This document shows positions 47,210 through 58,206 of a stretch of DNA of 64,000 nt, one piece after another (the stretch's first letter is position 1; every line of letters begins with the position of its first letter). The DNA comes from Sphagnum compactum (Eukaryota; Bryophyta; Sphagnopsida; Sphagnales): the NCBI GenBank assembly GCA_965153455.1, contig OZ234502.1, positions 3,141,267 to 3,205,266 of the forward strand. The letters run 5' to 3'. The notes beneath the pieces are model-generated. The model was not told the origin of the DNA and ran no database searches. It saw only the letters and a list, made by a program, of their open reading frames with translations. The translations under genes were made by a program, and so were the position numbers.

Positions 47210-48470
47210 TCTTAGTATTTTATTTGTTCAAGACAAGATTATCTTGTATTTTTGCATTCAAGATACTTGTCTCTGCACATTTCATTTCTAGATTGAAAGG
47301 TGAAACCCTAATAATGTAAATGCTTGCTGTTAATATGACATTTTCAAGAAATCATCAAATGAATGGCCAAGGTTGTCAAAATCCCTCATTCACATAGGAA
47401 AATGCATGTTCCAAACTTTGGTGTCCCGTCTGTAAGTGAAGTGTAAACTGAATTTGATTTCCTTTCTAGCATTGGAATCAAGACCAAGTAGTGCATTTTT
47501 TCTTGATACTAAACCTTAACCTTTGATTGTTCTCAATTCATTTAAACAAATTCTTTTGTATTCAATTTCATGCCCTTCAATGTTTGCCTTCTTGACCCAC
47601 TTGGGTTTTCATGTTTGTTCTAAGGCTCTTCAAATTTGCATGTTCTAAGGTTCCTAGTTTCTAGGGTTTGTATACAATTGCATCAAATTTGTGGCAATCA
47701 TGTTTCAAAATAATTGACTACCAAGGTCCAATTCCTTGGGTTGACTATCCATGTGAAAATAAGCCTTTTTGCGATCTAGTCATATCTTAATATATATTTT
47801 TTGAATCTCTCTTAATGGGTTCAACATTTTGCCAAGTGTTTTGCCTTGAAATTGTGAAAGAAAAACTTGAATGATGCAGTGAGTCAAAAATTACACTTGC
47901 AATTCCATGACACAATTCTCCATATCAATTTATCAAGTATCCATCTTTGCATCATTGTTAACACATTTGCAAACAATGTCCAAAAGCTTCTCATATATTC
48001 TAGTGACCTGCCTAGAACTTAGGTCTAAAACTCACAATTTTATCTTATTTCAAAAAAATGGCAAATATTTCTAAGTATCCAATATATTGCTTCTTTCTTT
48101 TCTTTTTTCCAGATGTCACGGTGCAAAGTTCTGTAACAAAAAAGACATTGACTTGCATCAACAATTCTTAAATCAACAAATGCATAGACTTCAATCACCT
48201 TCCTGTTGTAAACAATTTTGTAGGAAATCAGAACAGTAAAGCCAACTAATTTACCACTAAGTTCATCCCCGTGCACACAATATGCGATTATTTATTCGCA
48301 TACAAATGTAAACACCATTCAAATTAGTGTCATAAGTTCTTAACAATATCCATGTTTTGTTGAATGAGACTCAACACCCAACCTCGGCGAAAACAAGCAA
48401 TCATCATCTTAAGAATGCACTTTCATATCCCTCATGCCCAAAACTTCTTGTGATTGTTGTGGGGGTATCA
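47210..48470. other. AT-rich gene-free DNA
   Basis: No gene is recognised. A 78-codon minus-strand frame at 48,040-48,276 has no identified family. Confidence 0.4.
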
Positions 48471-48474
48471 AGCA

Positions 48475-49515
48475 TGGCATCAAACCCCCCATGGTTGGTT
48501 ATCAAGGCGGTTCTTCAATCTCATAACCACTGTTCTCAGATAATCAGAGAACCAGAATGTGAAAACTGCAGGTTCTTTGAGGTTCTGAAATAACCAGAAC
48601 CCAAGGTTTTTTTATTCTGAGTTTTTCCCTGGAAAAAAACCAGAATTTCGTTGATGTAAATTTCAAAAAACTGGAACTACGGATATTAACAAAAATCAAA
48701 TGTACCTGTGCAACATGGATTGAACTCTAACTCCTTAGCTCTATATCTCCCACCATGTCACCAAAAACGCTGTACTACCCTCCTGAGTGTGCATTTTTTA
48801 TGCATACTTGAGGTTAATGTACGCAAAACAAGAAGAAAAACACCTTGCAATCAATCCTAAAGCTTAGAAAATCTTACATCAGTCGCCGGTAACTACATGT
48901 ATCTTACATCAGTCGCCTGGATGGTAGAATGTGATGTGTCAATCCATGGACATGACATGTATCACCTTAGAGTTTCGTATCTTTAACATTTTAAACAGAT
49001 GTTGTATTTGGTGACACTGGTCTCCCACTCCTAGTCCATTTACAGTTCAGAAAAGAGCTGACACACAATCTCAAGCTTCCATGCTTATCTCTTTCAGTCA
49101 TGTTGGGTTACAACGAAAGCTGCCAATATCTTCTTGCTGGATACGATTGCCAATCTTTGTAACGATGTCAATTAGGGTTCATTGGATTTTTGGGCCCTGT
49201 TTTGAGAACCTATGTATAATTCATTAGAGTTTAGCACACAACTTTGAGCATTAATGTTGTAAATTCCTTGTAGTTTTGGGTTTAGTTCAGTTTTGGGCAG
49301 ATGTTAGAAATTGCACCAAACGCCAACCGGTTATCGAGACGGTTCTTAGAGTAGGTAATCACAGTTCTCAAAATATCGAAGAACCAATTCTCATACATGA
49401 CCACTGGTTTCAAAAAAGAAAAGGTCAAATAATTGCCTCTCAGAACCTTCAGTTCTTTCATGAAAAACACTGGTTCTTTGCTGTTTTGAAAATAATCAAA
49501 ACTGACGGTTATTAT
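48475..49515. repeat. Diverged repeats of a GGTTCT/AGAACC-rich unit
   Basis: A ~130-240 bp unit recurs at 48,475-48,610, 49,320-49,515 and (in part) 50,140-50,250. It starts near GGTTATC(A/G)AGRCGGTTCTT and has internal CAGTTCTTT, ACTGGTTCT and AATAACCAGAACC motifs. Many GGTTCT/AGAACC inverted pairs make it hairpin-prone. Confidence 0.6.
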
Positions 49516-49539
49516 CAAAGTTGAATACCCAATGAACGC

Positions 49540-49700
49540 TGGTTCAGTTTTAAGAATCCATGCATGAATTCATTGTAGTTTTGCATCCAATTTGAAGAAA
49601 TTGTGTATAAATTCATTGTCATCTTGGGTTCAGTTTGAAGAATTCGTGTATGAATTCAGAGTAGTTAATCTGGGTTCAGCTTTGAGACAGTGTGCATAAA
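49540..49700 (+). repeat. Degenerate ~55-bp tandem repeat
   Basis: Three to four units share TTGAAGAATTCGTGTATGAA-type sequence plus TTCATTGTAGTTTTGGGTTC. A further diverged unit lies near 49,200-49,290. Confidence 0.65.
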
Positions 49701-49879
49701 TTTCATTGTTCACTGAGTCTGATGGTTGTGTGGCTAACAACCAACATACTGAAATTTCAGGAATTTTTTTGCCTTGAAAGTAAATCCATGAAGAAACCAG
49801 TGTTGGGTGGATATTAAAAACTGCAGCAAAGCCCGACTGGGTATCAGGATGATCCTTAGGCTTGATTATTCTGATTCTC

Positions 49880-50132
49880 AAAAAAATCAAATACCCAGTC
49901 CCAACCTATAATCATGATTATCAAAAAATCAAATACCCAGTTCCAACCTATAATCATGATTATCAAAAAATCAAATACCCAGTTCCGACCTATAATCATG
50001 GTTATCAAAAAAATCAAATACCCAGTTCCAACCTATAATCATGGTTATCAAAAAATCAAATACCCAGTTCTGACCTATAATCATGGTTATCAAAAAATCA
50101 AATACCCAGTTCTGGATATGACCATGGTTATC
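49880..50132 (+). repeat. Six-copy 42/43-bp minisatellite
   Basis: Six units share AAAAATCAAATACCCAGTTC, then a short variable part and CCTATAATCATGGTTATC. Units differ by a few bases and by A-run length. Because 42 is a multiple of three, open frames with a 14-residue period run through it on both strands; these are not taken as genes. Confidence 0.95.
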
Positions 50133-50299
50133 TATTTTGAGAAGGTCAAATAGCTGTTCAGAATACCATTGGTTCGCTGCCAGTTCTTTCATGAAACCCA
50201 GCAGTTCTCTGAGGTGTTTGAAATAACTGGAACCAGTGGTTCTTTGATTCTGATTACTCAAATAGGCACCTGAAGAAACCAGCAGTTCTTTGATTGTTT

Positions 50300-52270
50300 T
50301 TCTTTCTTTTTTTGGCCCAAACACTCAAAACCCTTGGTTATCTTTCTTTACATAGAAAAAAAATCCAAAGAACCACCACCCCACACTGGAAGAAACAAGA
50401 AACCCAGCATGCAAAATCTGTTGAGGGCCACCAGACTGCAAACTTTGTTTGTACAACTTCCATATCACACTTTTTGTGACTTGACTAGGTAAAAATTTGA
50501 ACTGGGCACCTCTGACATGGTAGGGTCTGGGAACTTTTAAATCAATAGAAACAACATAAAACAGAAGGCAAGCATGTTCATCCACCTCTTTCACTGCATT
50601 TTGCAGTTTTTTGGCAACTGGGTTGATGCTGGTGGCAAGACTTTTTTAGGGCTAGCATGCATGAAACATACAAAACACTGCACATGAAATATCACACCAC
50701 AGCAAGTGGGAGTTCAAAATGACATGACATATTAGGACATTACAATGTACTATGGAACACGCCAGGTAGAGAGGTCTATGTAAAGGCTGTTCCAGCTAGG
50801 AATCCAGCATGCCTGGTAAGCAGAGCTATCTTTCTGTTAGGTGTAAAGGGGTTCTATATTGGCATGCATGTTCCCGAGCGTATTAACCATTGTTGGTTCA
50901 CATTACAAGAGTGTTCCCACACCATTCATCACATCACAGGTGACACTTGTCGAACCACCAGTTGACTACTTATCCCACCTTGGAAAAACCCTAAAAAAAA
51001 AGTGCCTGAATAGGATGAAAAGCTGGTCACCTTAAGGGTAATGCACCCCCACAAGGTGTAAGTTGCCTCATACTTTATGTTGGGTATGGCCTTGCTGTTA
51101 GGGCATTATGCCCAAGTAGCTGAAGGTGGAGTAATACCCTACACATAACCCATTTGTTCGGAGGACAAATTTCTTAGTCTCATTAGCCTAGTGTGTATTT
51201 TAATAAATTTTTAGTTATTAGTGGTAGGTTTACATTTAGCAACCAGCCCCTTTTTTTTTAAATAGAGAATTTCTGACAAAAGATCCCTTTGGAATTTCTC
51301 ATGTTGAAGTTTTACAAAAACTCGCCATACAAAAATCATTGTTCACACAACTACATATTTTGTAACATTTTAAGCTTAAACCTTTTAACATATGAAAACT
51401 TTCAAATACCCTTCAATAACAATTCACTTCTTAGAACAATTCAAATGAGATTGAAACATAACATTTATAACATGTATAGTCTGCTTCAAACCTTAGAGCA
51501 ACTCCAATGGAGACATGGTCAAAAGACTCCAGAACACAAAAGTGCAGACTAAATTTACAATCCCCTCAATGCAATTTATGGTTTGAATGAAAAACACACC
51601 AACAACACCTCATTAAACCATGGCACATAACATTGTAAACCTTTGAAGTGCAATTACCACACAAGCTTCAGTCTCCAAACTACCATCACCATGCACACAT
51701 CAACATACCTCCCCATTATTGCATCTTCATTATCATACTTTCAAATTGTCATCATGATGTGCATATTGTATTTTAGACTCCAACACAAACTAGCTCAAAA
51801 ATGGCACACCCCTAGAAACAATTGCTCTCCCAAATCTTATATATTAATTCACTAAGTTTGTCAGTCTGTCTGTGACCGTCGGTCTGTCTGTGACCCCTTT
51901 AGGTTTTAGGTTTTACGTTGGTCCGTTAGATACGTTCTCGTCACCATCCGATCTCTGATTGTTGAATGACTGAAAGCGAAAGTTAGTATGCAAACTGTCA
52001 AGGGGACTCACCACTTCGTAACTATTCCTTTTATCTTACGTCTGATCGGGAATTGACCGTTAGATGCTGATCACCTACAATCGAACATTCTCATCACCCG
52101 GTGATTTTTTTTTTTCGCTTTTCCGGTTTCCGTTACAAAACTGGAGCCGGATACCAAACGCTGAGGCCTATAAGCGGTCTGGTGTCTTCTGGGGAGGTCC
52201 CGTAGACTTGCATCTGACAAGTTTGATGGCATCTGTTTTGATTAATAATATGGAGGGCATGGGATTTTAG
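50300..52270. other. Gene-free DNA
   Basis: No gene is recognised. At 51,870-52,090 there are paired motifs (GTCTGTCTGTGACC twice; (G/A)CCGTTAGATRC twice; TTCTCRTCACC twice) that suggest a decayed transposable-element end. Confidence 0.35.
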
Positions 52271-52309
52271 GTGGCATTATAGGGGTGCTTGCAAGGTCTG
52301 TGACAGGGC

Positions 52310-52575
52310 TTGGGAAGGGGGTTTGGCAGAACCGGCCGGCCACAACAGATTGCTTCATGGCTTAGGTGCAATCTTGGCTGTACAGGTACACTCTCTGGCC
52401 ACCAGCGAAATTATCTGGACCGCATGTCCACCGCAGCCCGGCAGCAACAGCGGGACCGCGATCACGAGCAGCACGCAGAGGCCCGTGCCTAGCTGACAGA
52501 CCAGGAGCGGCAACAGCAGCGGGACCGCGACCGCGAGCGGCACCGACAGGCGCGAGGTCAGAAAGAAAAATAAAT
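52310..52575 (+). pseudogene. Arg/Gln/Asp-rich coiled-coil-like fragment with a 69-bp repeat
   Basis: Two 69-bp units (52,439-52,507 and from 52,508) encode AARQQQRDRDHEQHAEARA and ERQQQRDRDRERHRQARG. They are in the same frame but separated by a TAG at 52,490-52,492; the second reaches TAA after GQKEK. GC content is high compared with the neighbours. It looks like a broken piece of a charged coiled-coil gene; the source is unknown. Confidence 0.4.
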
Positions 52576-52899
52576 AAAATAAAAATAAACATAGCTGCTT
52601 TGCGCCTTTGTGTGTGTCTCTCTTGGTTTAAAGAAATCGGGGGACTTCACAGTGTCCAAAGGTCACGGGTACCCACTAGTGGAAGAAGATTGAAGAAGAT
52701 TTTGAACTCCAATTGTGAGACTGACAATTGTTTAGTGCATGCAAATAGTTGCATTTGTGATGTGCACATTGAAAGCATAGAACAAGTGGAAAGTTGGCAT
52801 TTCAATTTCATCAATTCCTCATGATAGTGAAGCTTTTCATCTTTTAAATTGAAAACTGAGTAAAAATATTGAGTCTCATATGTTGGTTATTGGATAAAA

Positions 52900-53690
52900 A
52901 TAATAGCTCAATTAATTCTATCATAAGATTATCTTTATTTTCAAAAACCGTGAATAAAATCAATATATAACATGCATTAAACATGAGTACCAAATAAAAA
53001 AGGTACGAGACATTTTAACTTATGTACAAGACAGCTTAAGTATTAATTGTTAGTAAAATTGTGACCCTAGCCTTGAGCTTGTGACTAAAAGCTCCATAAA
53101 AACAAGTGCTGATTACAAGCCTAAGATGTGCATGACAAGGCCCAAAATGTGTAATGGGCAACACCAAAATGTGTTTGGGCATCATTCATCTCTATGAAAA
53201 AAAGGCGAACAAGGGGGAAAAAAAAAAGCAAAGAACAAAAGTACAAGGACCCATACCTGATGTAACATCCTCCATATTATACTTGTCTTGTTGTGTATTT
53301 AATATTATTCGTTTAGACTTAAAGCATAAAAGTACTTAGACACCTGACAACTTCACAAAGCATATCCTGTTGCTACTGGCCAGAGTGAACCAGCAGCACC
53401 CACAAGCGTACCATGAAGAATGGATGGATGGATGATAAGTGATCAGGAAACAGTTTTCTGTTGGGTTCCAATTGACTAAAGCTCAGTTGCTTTTTTCTAT
53501 GACCTACATCTCAACAAACCAAACCACAAGTGGATTGTTAGCTTGTGGGTTGTTTGTAAGTAGGTAATAAAAAAGTCCTTTCCTTAGTATAAACCGGCTA
53601 CTTTACCTAGTATCCACCTATTTCCCTACCTATCTATCTAGGTATATGACTTTCTTCTTATAGAATGGGTTCCCAAGGTGAAACACTAGA
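52900..53690. other. Gene-free DNA
   Basis: No gene is recognised apart from short low-complexity frames. Confidence 0.35.
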
Positions 53691-53692
53691 TA

Positions 53693-53803
53693 TTAATGAT
53701 GTTCATCCACAACTGAGTCATAAGAGGCTTCCAGTGGATGGTGCTCTGGTGGGTCCTGGTTGTTGCTGCTAAGAACATCTCCAGCAGTGCTCAGTATGTA
53801 ATC
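53693..53803 (-). CDS. Possible last exon of a small unknown gene (36 codons)
   Basis: After a good acceptor (TTTTACTCTGCAG) the minus strand reads DYILSTAGDVLSSNNQDP, followed by an acidic His-rich tail of 18 residues and TAA. Upstream on the same strand are a CTATAAAA TATA-like box (~54,058), CCAAT boxes (~53,998, 53,979, 54,240) and a CACGTG G-box (~54,292), as in a stress-responsive promoter. No matching first exon with an in-frame ATG could be fixed, and I do not recognise the peptide. Confidence 0.25.
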   Translation of the reverse strand, partial: DYILSTAGDVLSSNNQDPPEHHPLEASYDSVVDEHH

Positions 53804-53959
53804 CTGCAGAGTAAAATTGGGTGAATGAAAAGTCAAAATTTGCGGGTTTGGTTTGACTCAGGAAAATGGTTTTGGCAGCTCAGCACGGTTTGCAGTTGCT
53901 TGCTGGTAAAAGGCGCAGCATCATCATCGGTGTGTACCCACAGAAAAGATGTGACTAAT

Positions 53960-54300
53960 TGATGAGTGTTTCTGATTGGCCCATCATAAATGATTGGTCC
54001 AGGTGGTTTGCTATTAGTAGTCCTTCACATATATATGCTATCCCAGTTTCGGTTTTATAGTTGGGGTTGGGAAGAAGTAAATAACTAAAACTTGGATGTG
54101 AAAAACATTTTTGCAAGAGTCACATAGTGAGCACGGGCTGGAGATGCTGTGCCAAAGTGTGTACGAAAGGCTCGCAAACTGCGTGATGTTACTGCAAACT
54201 AAACAGCTGCAAACTAAGAAGGAGCTTTGCCTGGACCAATGAGAACTGTAGCATGAACACTTGTTTTGTGTGCCACGTTTTTTTTTGTCTCACGTGGTGT
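53960..54300 (-). promoter_or_regulatory. Promoter-like cluster (G-box, CCAAT, TATA) on the minus strand
   Basis: Read leftward there is CACGTG at ~54,292, GACCAAT-type boxes, three CAGTTTGC/TAGTTTGC motifs (54,170-54,215) and a TATA-like CTATAAAACC at ~54,055. It would drive transcription toward 53.7 kb. Support is by motif only. Confidence 0.35.
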
Positions 54301-54834
54301 TGACAAAACTCCCCCACCTACATGACAAATGATGAGTCATCATCCCCTTCACCTTGACGAAGGCTATTACTCCTCAAAACAATTTAGTATTTATATACCC
54401 ATTTTGGTCAAATTTCTATAAATATTTTGCTCATCAATGCTAAATCATGCTCACTAATGATGCTACTTCAGAAAACTGGAAGAAAATATTAAAATAAAAC
54501 AAAATAAGTTATAGAATGAGGGATAACATATTGAAGTTGGGTGACAAGGATCATTTTTCATGATGCAAATTTATCTTCATTATGGTTAAACCTTGTGTAC
54601 ATTATGACATAGGCAAACCCCACTCCAAGGATGTATTTGGAATGTTTAGTGGGTGCCCACAATACAGCAATATATATACCTAAGGCATTAAAGGATTCCC
54701 TTTAAATCCATAATAATAGTTGATCCAATGCACATAAAGTTCTTCGAGAAACTTCCTAGTGTATTTGGAAGGCACATTATATATCGATATATTTCTGAAC
54801 CCTCATAGTAAAGAGGAGGGATTTATTTACTCCT

Positions 54835-54950
54835 TAAAAGTGGGAGGGATCTTATGCCTAAGTACCAGCTCCCCAGATCTTATGGAGCTTGGTATCACAC
54901 TCACTCTTAATAATTAGGTACTTAAGCATAAGATCTCTCCTCCCGTATGC
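54835..54950. repeat. Foldback repeat family member 3 (long hairpin)
   Basis: The left arm GGGAGGGATCTTATGCCTAA with GTACC is matched at the right by GGTACTTAAGCATAAGATCT with CTCCTCCC, reverse-complementary over about 25 bp with a ~55-bp loop. No coding content; it resembles a MITE. Confidence 0.8.
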
Positions 54951-55384
54951 ATCCTGGTCAAGGGTTTTTATATTATATTATATCATATTGGTGGTGTAGG
55001 TGGGTTGGAGATCGTTTACAAGAGGATCTAGCCAAATTTGGCTAGAGAACTAAATCAAAAAATTATAGGAATCCCATTTATCTTTTGGTGACAAGCTAAA
55101 AGCTAATGTCTTAATATGCTGAATTGAGAACTTTTTTTTACATTGAAATATGGCAATTTTGGCTTACATTGTCTCAAAAAAATTGTCCTTTGGGACCTTC
55201 ATAGCCCCCTTTTTATTATCACCAAATGGAAAATTTTCAACCAAAAAATAATTGATCATGGTTTATGGAAGGTTCATCTTCTGCTTTACACTGGGGCTTA
55301 CCCTACACAACAAAATTCTTCAAGAGATCCCAACAAAATCCCATTTAAAGCATTAGGAAAATTTTCTTCTTATGTGTATTTGGA

Positions 55385-55520
55385 GGGCACCTTATGCCCA
55401 TGAACATCCTTCCCAGAATAGAGGAGGGATCTTACACCTATTCCTTAAGAGTTCCCAGCATATTATGCCTACTCATAGGTGTAAGATTGGCCTTGCTCTT
55501 AAGGAGTAGGAGTAATAACC
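55385..55520. repeat. Foldback repeat family member 4
   Basis: ATCTTACACCTAT (from 55,430) is repeated inverted as ATAGGTGTAAGAT (from 55,475), and CCTTAAGAG as CTCTTAAGG just outside. The head TTTGGAGGGCACCTTATGCC recurs near 54,765 as TTTGGAAGGCACATTAT. Confidence 0.75.
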
Positions 55521-56281
55521 TTAGCCTTGTTTGTAAAGGAAAAGCGATGGTCTTAAGGAGAAACCTGAAATGGCCAAAAGATTGGCCCTTGTCCTACATA
55601 AAGAACAAGAATTTTTTTCTCTCCACCATTTCAAATTTGAGAGGGGATGACATCTTTTGAAATGTAAGATTTGTCTTCCATGATGAAAGATTAGAAATAA
55701 ATATTGAGTGTAACAATGGACTACAAATAGCACAGGAAAAATAGTCTAACAATCCCCAAAAACTGCTAGGCTAGACTATACACTATTGCCTTGTTCCTCC
55801 TAGGCCCTTTATCGGGCTTGGCCTAGAACCTTACCTTATAGAATGTAAACCATTTTGAGTTTGCACATGTTAGGGTCCATCACAACAATGTGAATTATCA
55901 ATCTTTCTTCACTTATGAAAATAATTCAAATCTTTTCTTCTCGAGATAGTGTATTAGTGTTAGACAAACACAACAATAAGGGAAATGGACTTGTTTGTAC
56001 TAAGATAAGATTTGGCGTCGGAGACTCTATAGCATTTAATTCTTTGGTTTTCTTTTTCCAAATCATGGTTTGCTCAATTCATTCATGGACAACATAAGTT
56101 CACTTATATAATTTCCATGTGAAAATCTTTTTCTTTTTTAAAATATAGCTTGTCATGTGAGAAGCAATTTTTTTAAGTTGCCTATCAAATGAAAGGCAAC
56201 TAGTCAAACCAGCATGTCCCTGCAAAAGGCAAATTTATTTCCAAACTTACCACATGAAAGGCAAAGGGCCCTTGTCAAATT

Positions 56282-56622
56282 CCTACACTAAGGGCCTGGG
56301 TCTTTACCCAACACACAAGTGTTCCTCCACTAAGGGCCTCGGCCTTTCCACTACACACAAGAAGTGTTCCTACACTAAGGGCCTGGGCGTTACACCCTGC
56401 ACACAAGTGTTCCTACACTAAGAGCCTGGGCCTTAAACCCTACACACAAGTGTTCCTACATTAAGGGCCTGGGCCTTTACACTACACACAAGTGCTCCTA
56501 CACTAAGGTCCTGGGCCTTTGCCCTACACACAAGTGTTCCTACACTAAGGGCCTCAGCCTTTACCCTACTCACAAGTGTTCCTACACTAAGGGCCTGCGC
56601 CTTTGCCCTACACTTGCGTGTA
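56282..56622 (+). repeat. Eight-copy 42-45-bp minisatellite upstream of the ASR-like gene
   Basis: Units start at 56,282, 56,324, 56,369, 56,412, 56,455, 56,497, 56,539 and 56,581. The consensus head is CCTACACTAAGGGCCTGGGC and the tail CTACACACAAGTGTT. The last unit runs into the promoter of the gene at 57,170. Confidence 0.95.
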
Positions 56623-56895
56623 GGTTTCGGTGATCAGTTTTGTCGGCGTCTTTGGAGGAGGGTGCTGGATCTCAGGTCCCACGCGCGCGCGCACATACAC
56701 ACGCACGTAACGTATAACCTCATCCTCTTTCCACGCATAAATATCTTGTCGCGCTTGTGTGATTCTCATCACGCGAGCATTCTAAAGCCCGCTTGCCTTC
56801 ATTCACATTTGCTTCCAATTTCTCATAATATTCTGTTTGCAGTATAGTGGTACCCATCTTTCATTCAAGTATCAATTTTTGGTTTGTTTGTTTGT
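56623..56895 (+). promoter_or_regulatory. Promoter region of the ASR-like gene
   Basis: Between the two arrays lies non-repetitive DNA with a (CG)n stretch CACGCGCGCGCGCAC at ~56,680, CACGTAACG at ~56,705 and a TATA-like CATAAATATC at ~56,736, placing a start near 56,765. There is no perfect ABA-response element (ACGTGGC). Confidence 0.45.
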
Positions 56896-57140
56896 GAGCT
56901 GCTTTCGGGAAGTTCTAGTTTACGAGGTTTTGTGTTGAGCTGATCTCGGGAAGTTCAAGTTTACGAGGTTTTGTGTTGTGAGCTGATCTCGGGAAGTTCC
57001 AGTTTGCGAGGTTTTATGTCGTGAGCTGATCTTGGGAAGTTTTAATTTGCAAGGTTTTGTGTTGTTGAGCTGATCTCGGGAAGTTTTAGTTTGCAAGGTC
57101 TCCTGTTGTGAGCCCATATCGGGAAGTTTGTAGATTGCAG
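56896..57140 (+). repeat. Six-copy 41-44-bp minisatellite in the leader of the ASR-like gene
   Basis: Units start at 56,896, 56,937, 56,980, 57,023, 57,067 and 57,110. The consensus is GAGCTGATCTCGGGAAGTTC, then A/T-rich sequence and GCGAGGTTTTGTGTTGT. It ends 30 bp before the start codon, so it should be transcribed as 5' UTR. It contains no ATG except one in the fourth unit's border (TTTATGTCGTGA), which opens only two codons. Confidence 0.93.
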
Positions 57141-57169
57141 TAGTAGTAGCAACAGCAGGAGTAGTCATC

Positions 57170-58088
57170 ATGTTTGGGCACAGGAGGCCAGAGTATGAAA
57201 ACGAGGCGCCCGTGTACGCATCGGAAGGGTATCTTGCTCCTCCAACACAAGTTGTTTACGAGGAGGGGGGCCGTGCCCAGCCATACGGGCGTCCCGAGTA
57301 TGCGGAAGGTGGTTACGGCCGGCTGGGTGAAGATGGTGGCCGCGGCTACGAGCGCCAGTTTCGACCCGAGTACGGGGAAGGTGGTTACGGCCGTGGTGGT
57401 ATTGAAGATGGCCGTGGCTACGAGCGCGAGTTTCGAGATGCGGGATATGGTCAACCGGGTTACGAAAGGCGCGGCGAAGCTGGCTACGGCGCGGGATATC
57501 GCAATGATGTGCTGCTGCCTCCTCCTCAAGCGGCGTATGCTGAGCAGCAGCCATACTACGGCAGTCAAGGAAGCTCGGATCTCGGAATGGGTGCCAGAGA
57601 TTCCGACATTTCTGATGGACCTGATTACGGAGCTGGATATGGTCAACCTGTCAATTTGGCTTACGATGGAGGCCGACAGGAAGTGAGCCCGATGCTCTTT
57701 CTTGGTTGATCCAGATGCAATATCACCAACAACAGTGAGAGAGAACGTTAAATGTGTTGCTTTTTCTTGCTTCTTTGTCGATCGTCATGATCGACAGTCT
57801 TATCACAGAGGCTTGAACCAACAAAAGTCTTTGTGATAAATTTTGGCAAAATCACAAGGTTTTTTTGTTTTGTCCTCCCTTTGCTCACGATTCCTTCCTG
57901 GTGTGTGGGAAATTGTGCAGGCTGAAGTGGAGAGACTGGAGGAAGAAGTAAGGAAAGAGAAGAGGCACGAGAGAGAGGCAGAGGTAGCGGCAGCGGCAGC
58001 CGTGGGCTACGGTCTTTATGAGCATCACGAGGAAACAGAAGCAGAGAGAGGGGAGAAGAAGCACCATGGCCTCTTTGGCTTCTTGTAA
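57170..58088 (+). CDS. Gly/Tyr-rich protein with a C-terminal ASR-like (ABA/WDS) domain
   Basis: Two exons, 57,170-57,682 and 57,921-58,088, join in phase 0 (GRQE|AEVERL) to 226 residues. Exon 1 encodes a Gly/Tyr/Arg/Glu-rich, disordered segment with a perfect-length 24-residue tandem duplication (57,290-57,361 and 57,362-57,433; RPEYGEGGYGRGG type). Exon 2 encodes EEEVRKEKRHERE, AEVAAAAAVGYGLYEHHEE and EKKHHGLFGF. This follows the second half of ASR (abscisic acid, stress, ripening) proteins: HKIEEEIAAAAAVG, then FHEHHEKKE and a KKHHHLF end. ASR proteins are water-deficit-induced, Zn-binding, chaperone-like or DNA-binding proteins. Only the C-terminal half of the domain is recognised, so the family call is probable, not certain. 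The first exon is more GC-rich than its surroundings. Confidence 0.75.
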
Positions 58089-58206
58089 TTAGAGAGGGAG
58101 GTAAGTAAGTAGGTAGGTACCTACTACAAATTGCTAAGTGAATATGCATGAAATCAAAATCCTGTTCTTTGAGTCTAGTTTTAAGCATAATTTTAATTGT
58201 TCGGTA

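Noticed and set aside
49914-50324. 79- and 117-codon periodic frames
   Set aside because: They are created by the 42-bp array; there is no independent coding evidence.
57086-57646. 186-codon and 128-codon minus-strand frames
   Set aside because: They are antisense shadows of the Gly/Tyr-rich exon of the ASR-like gene and partly of the leader minisatellite.
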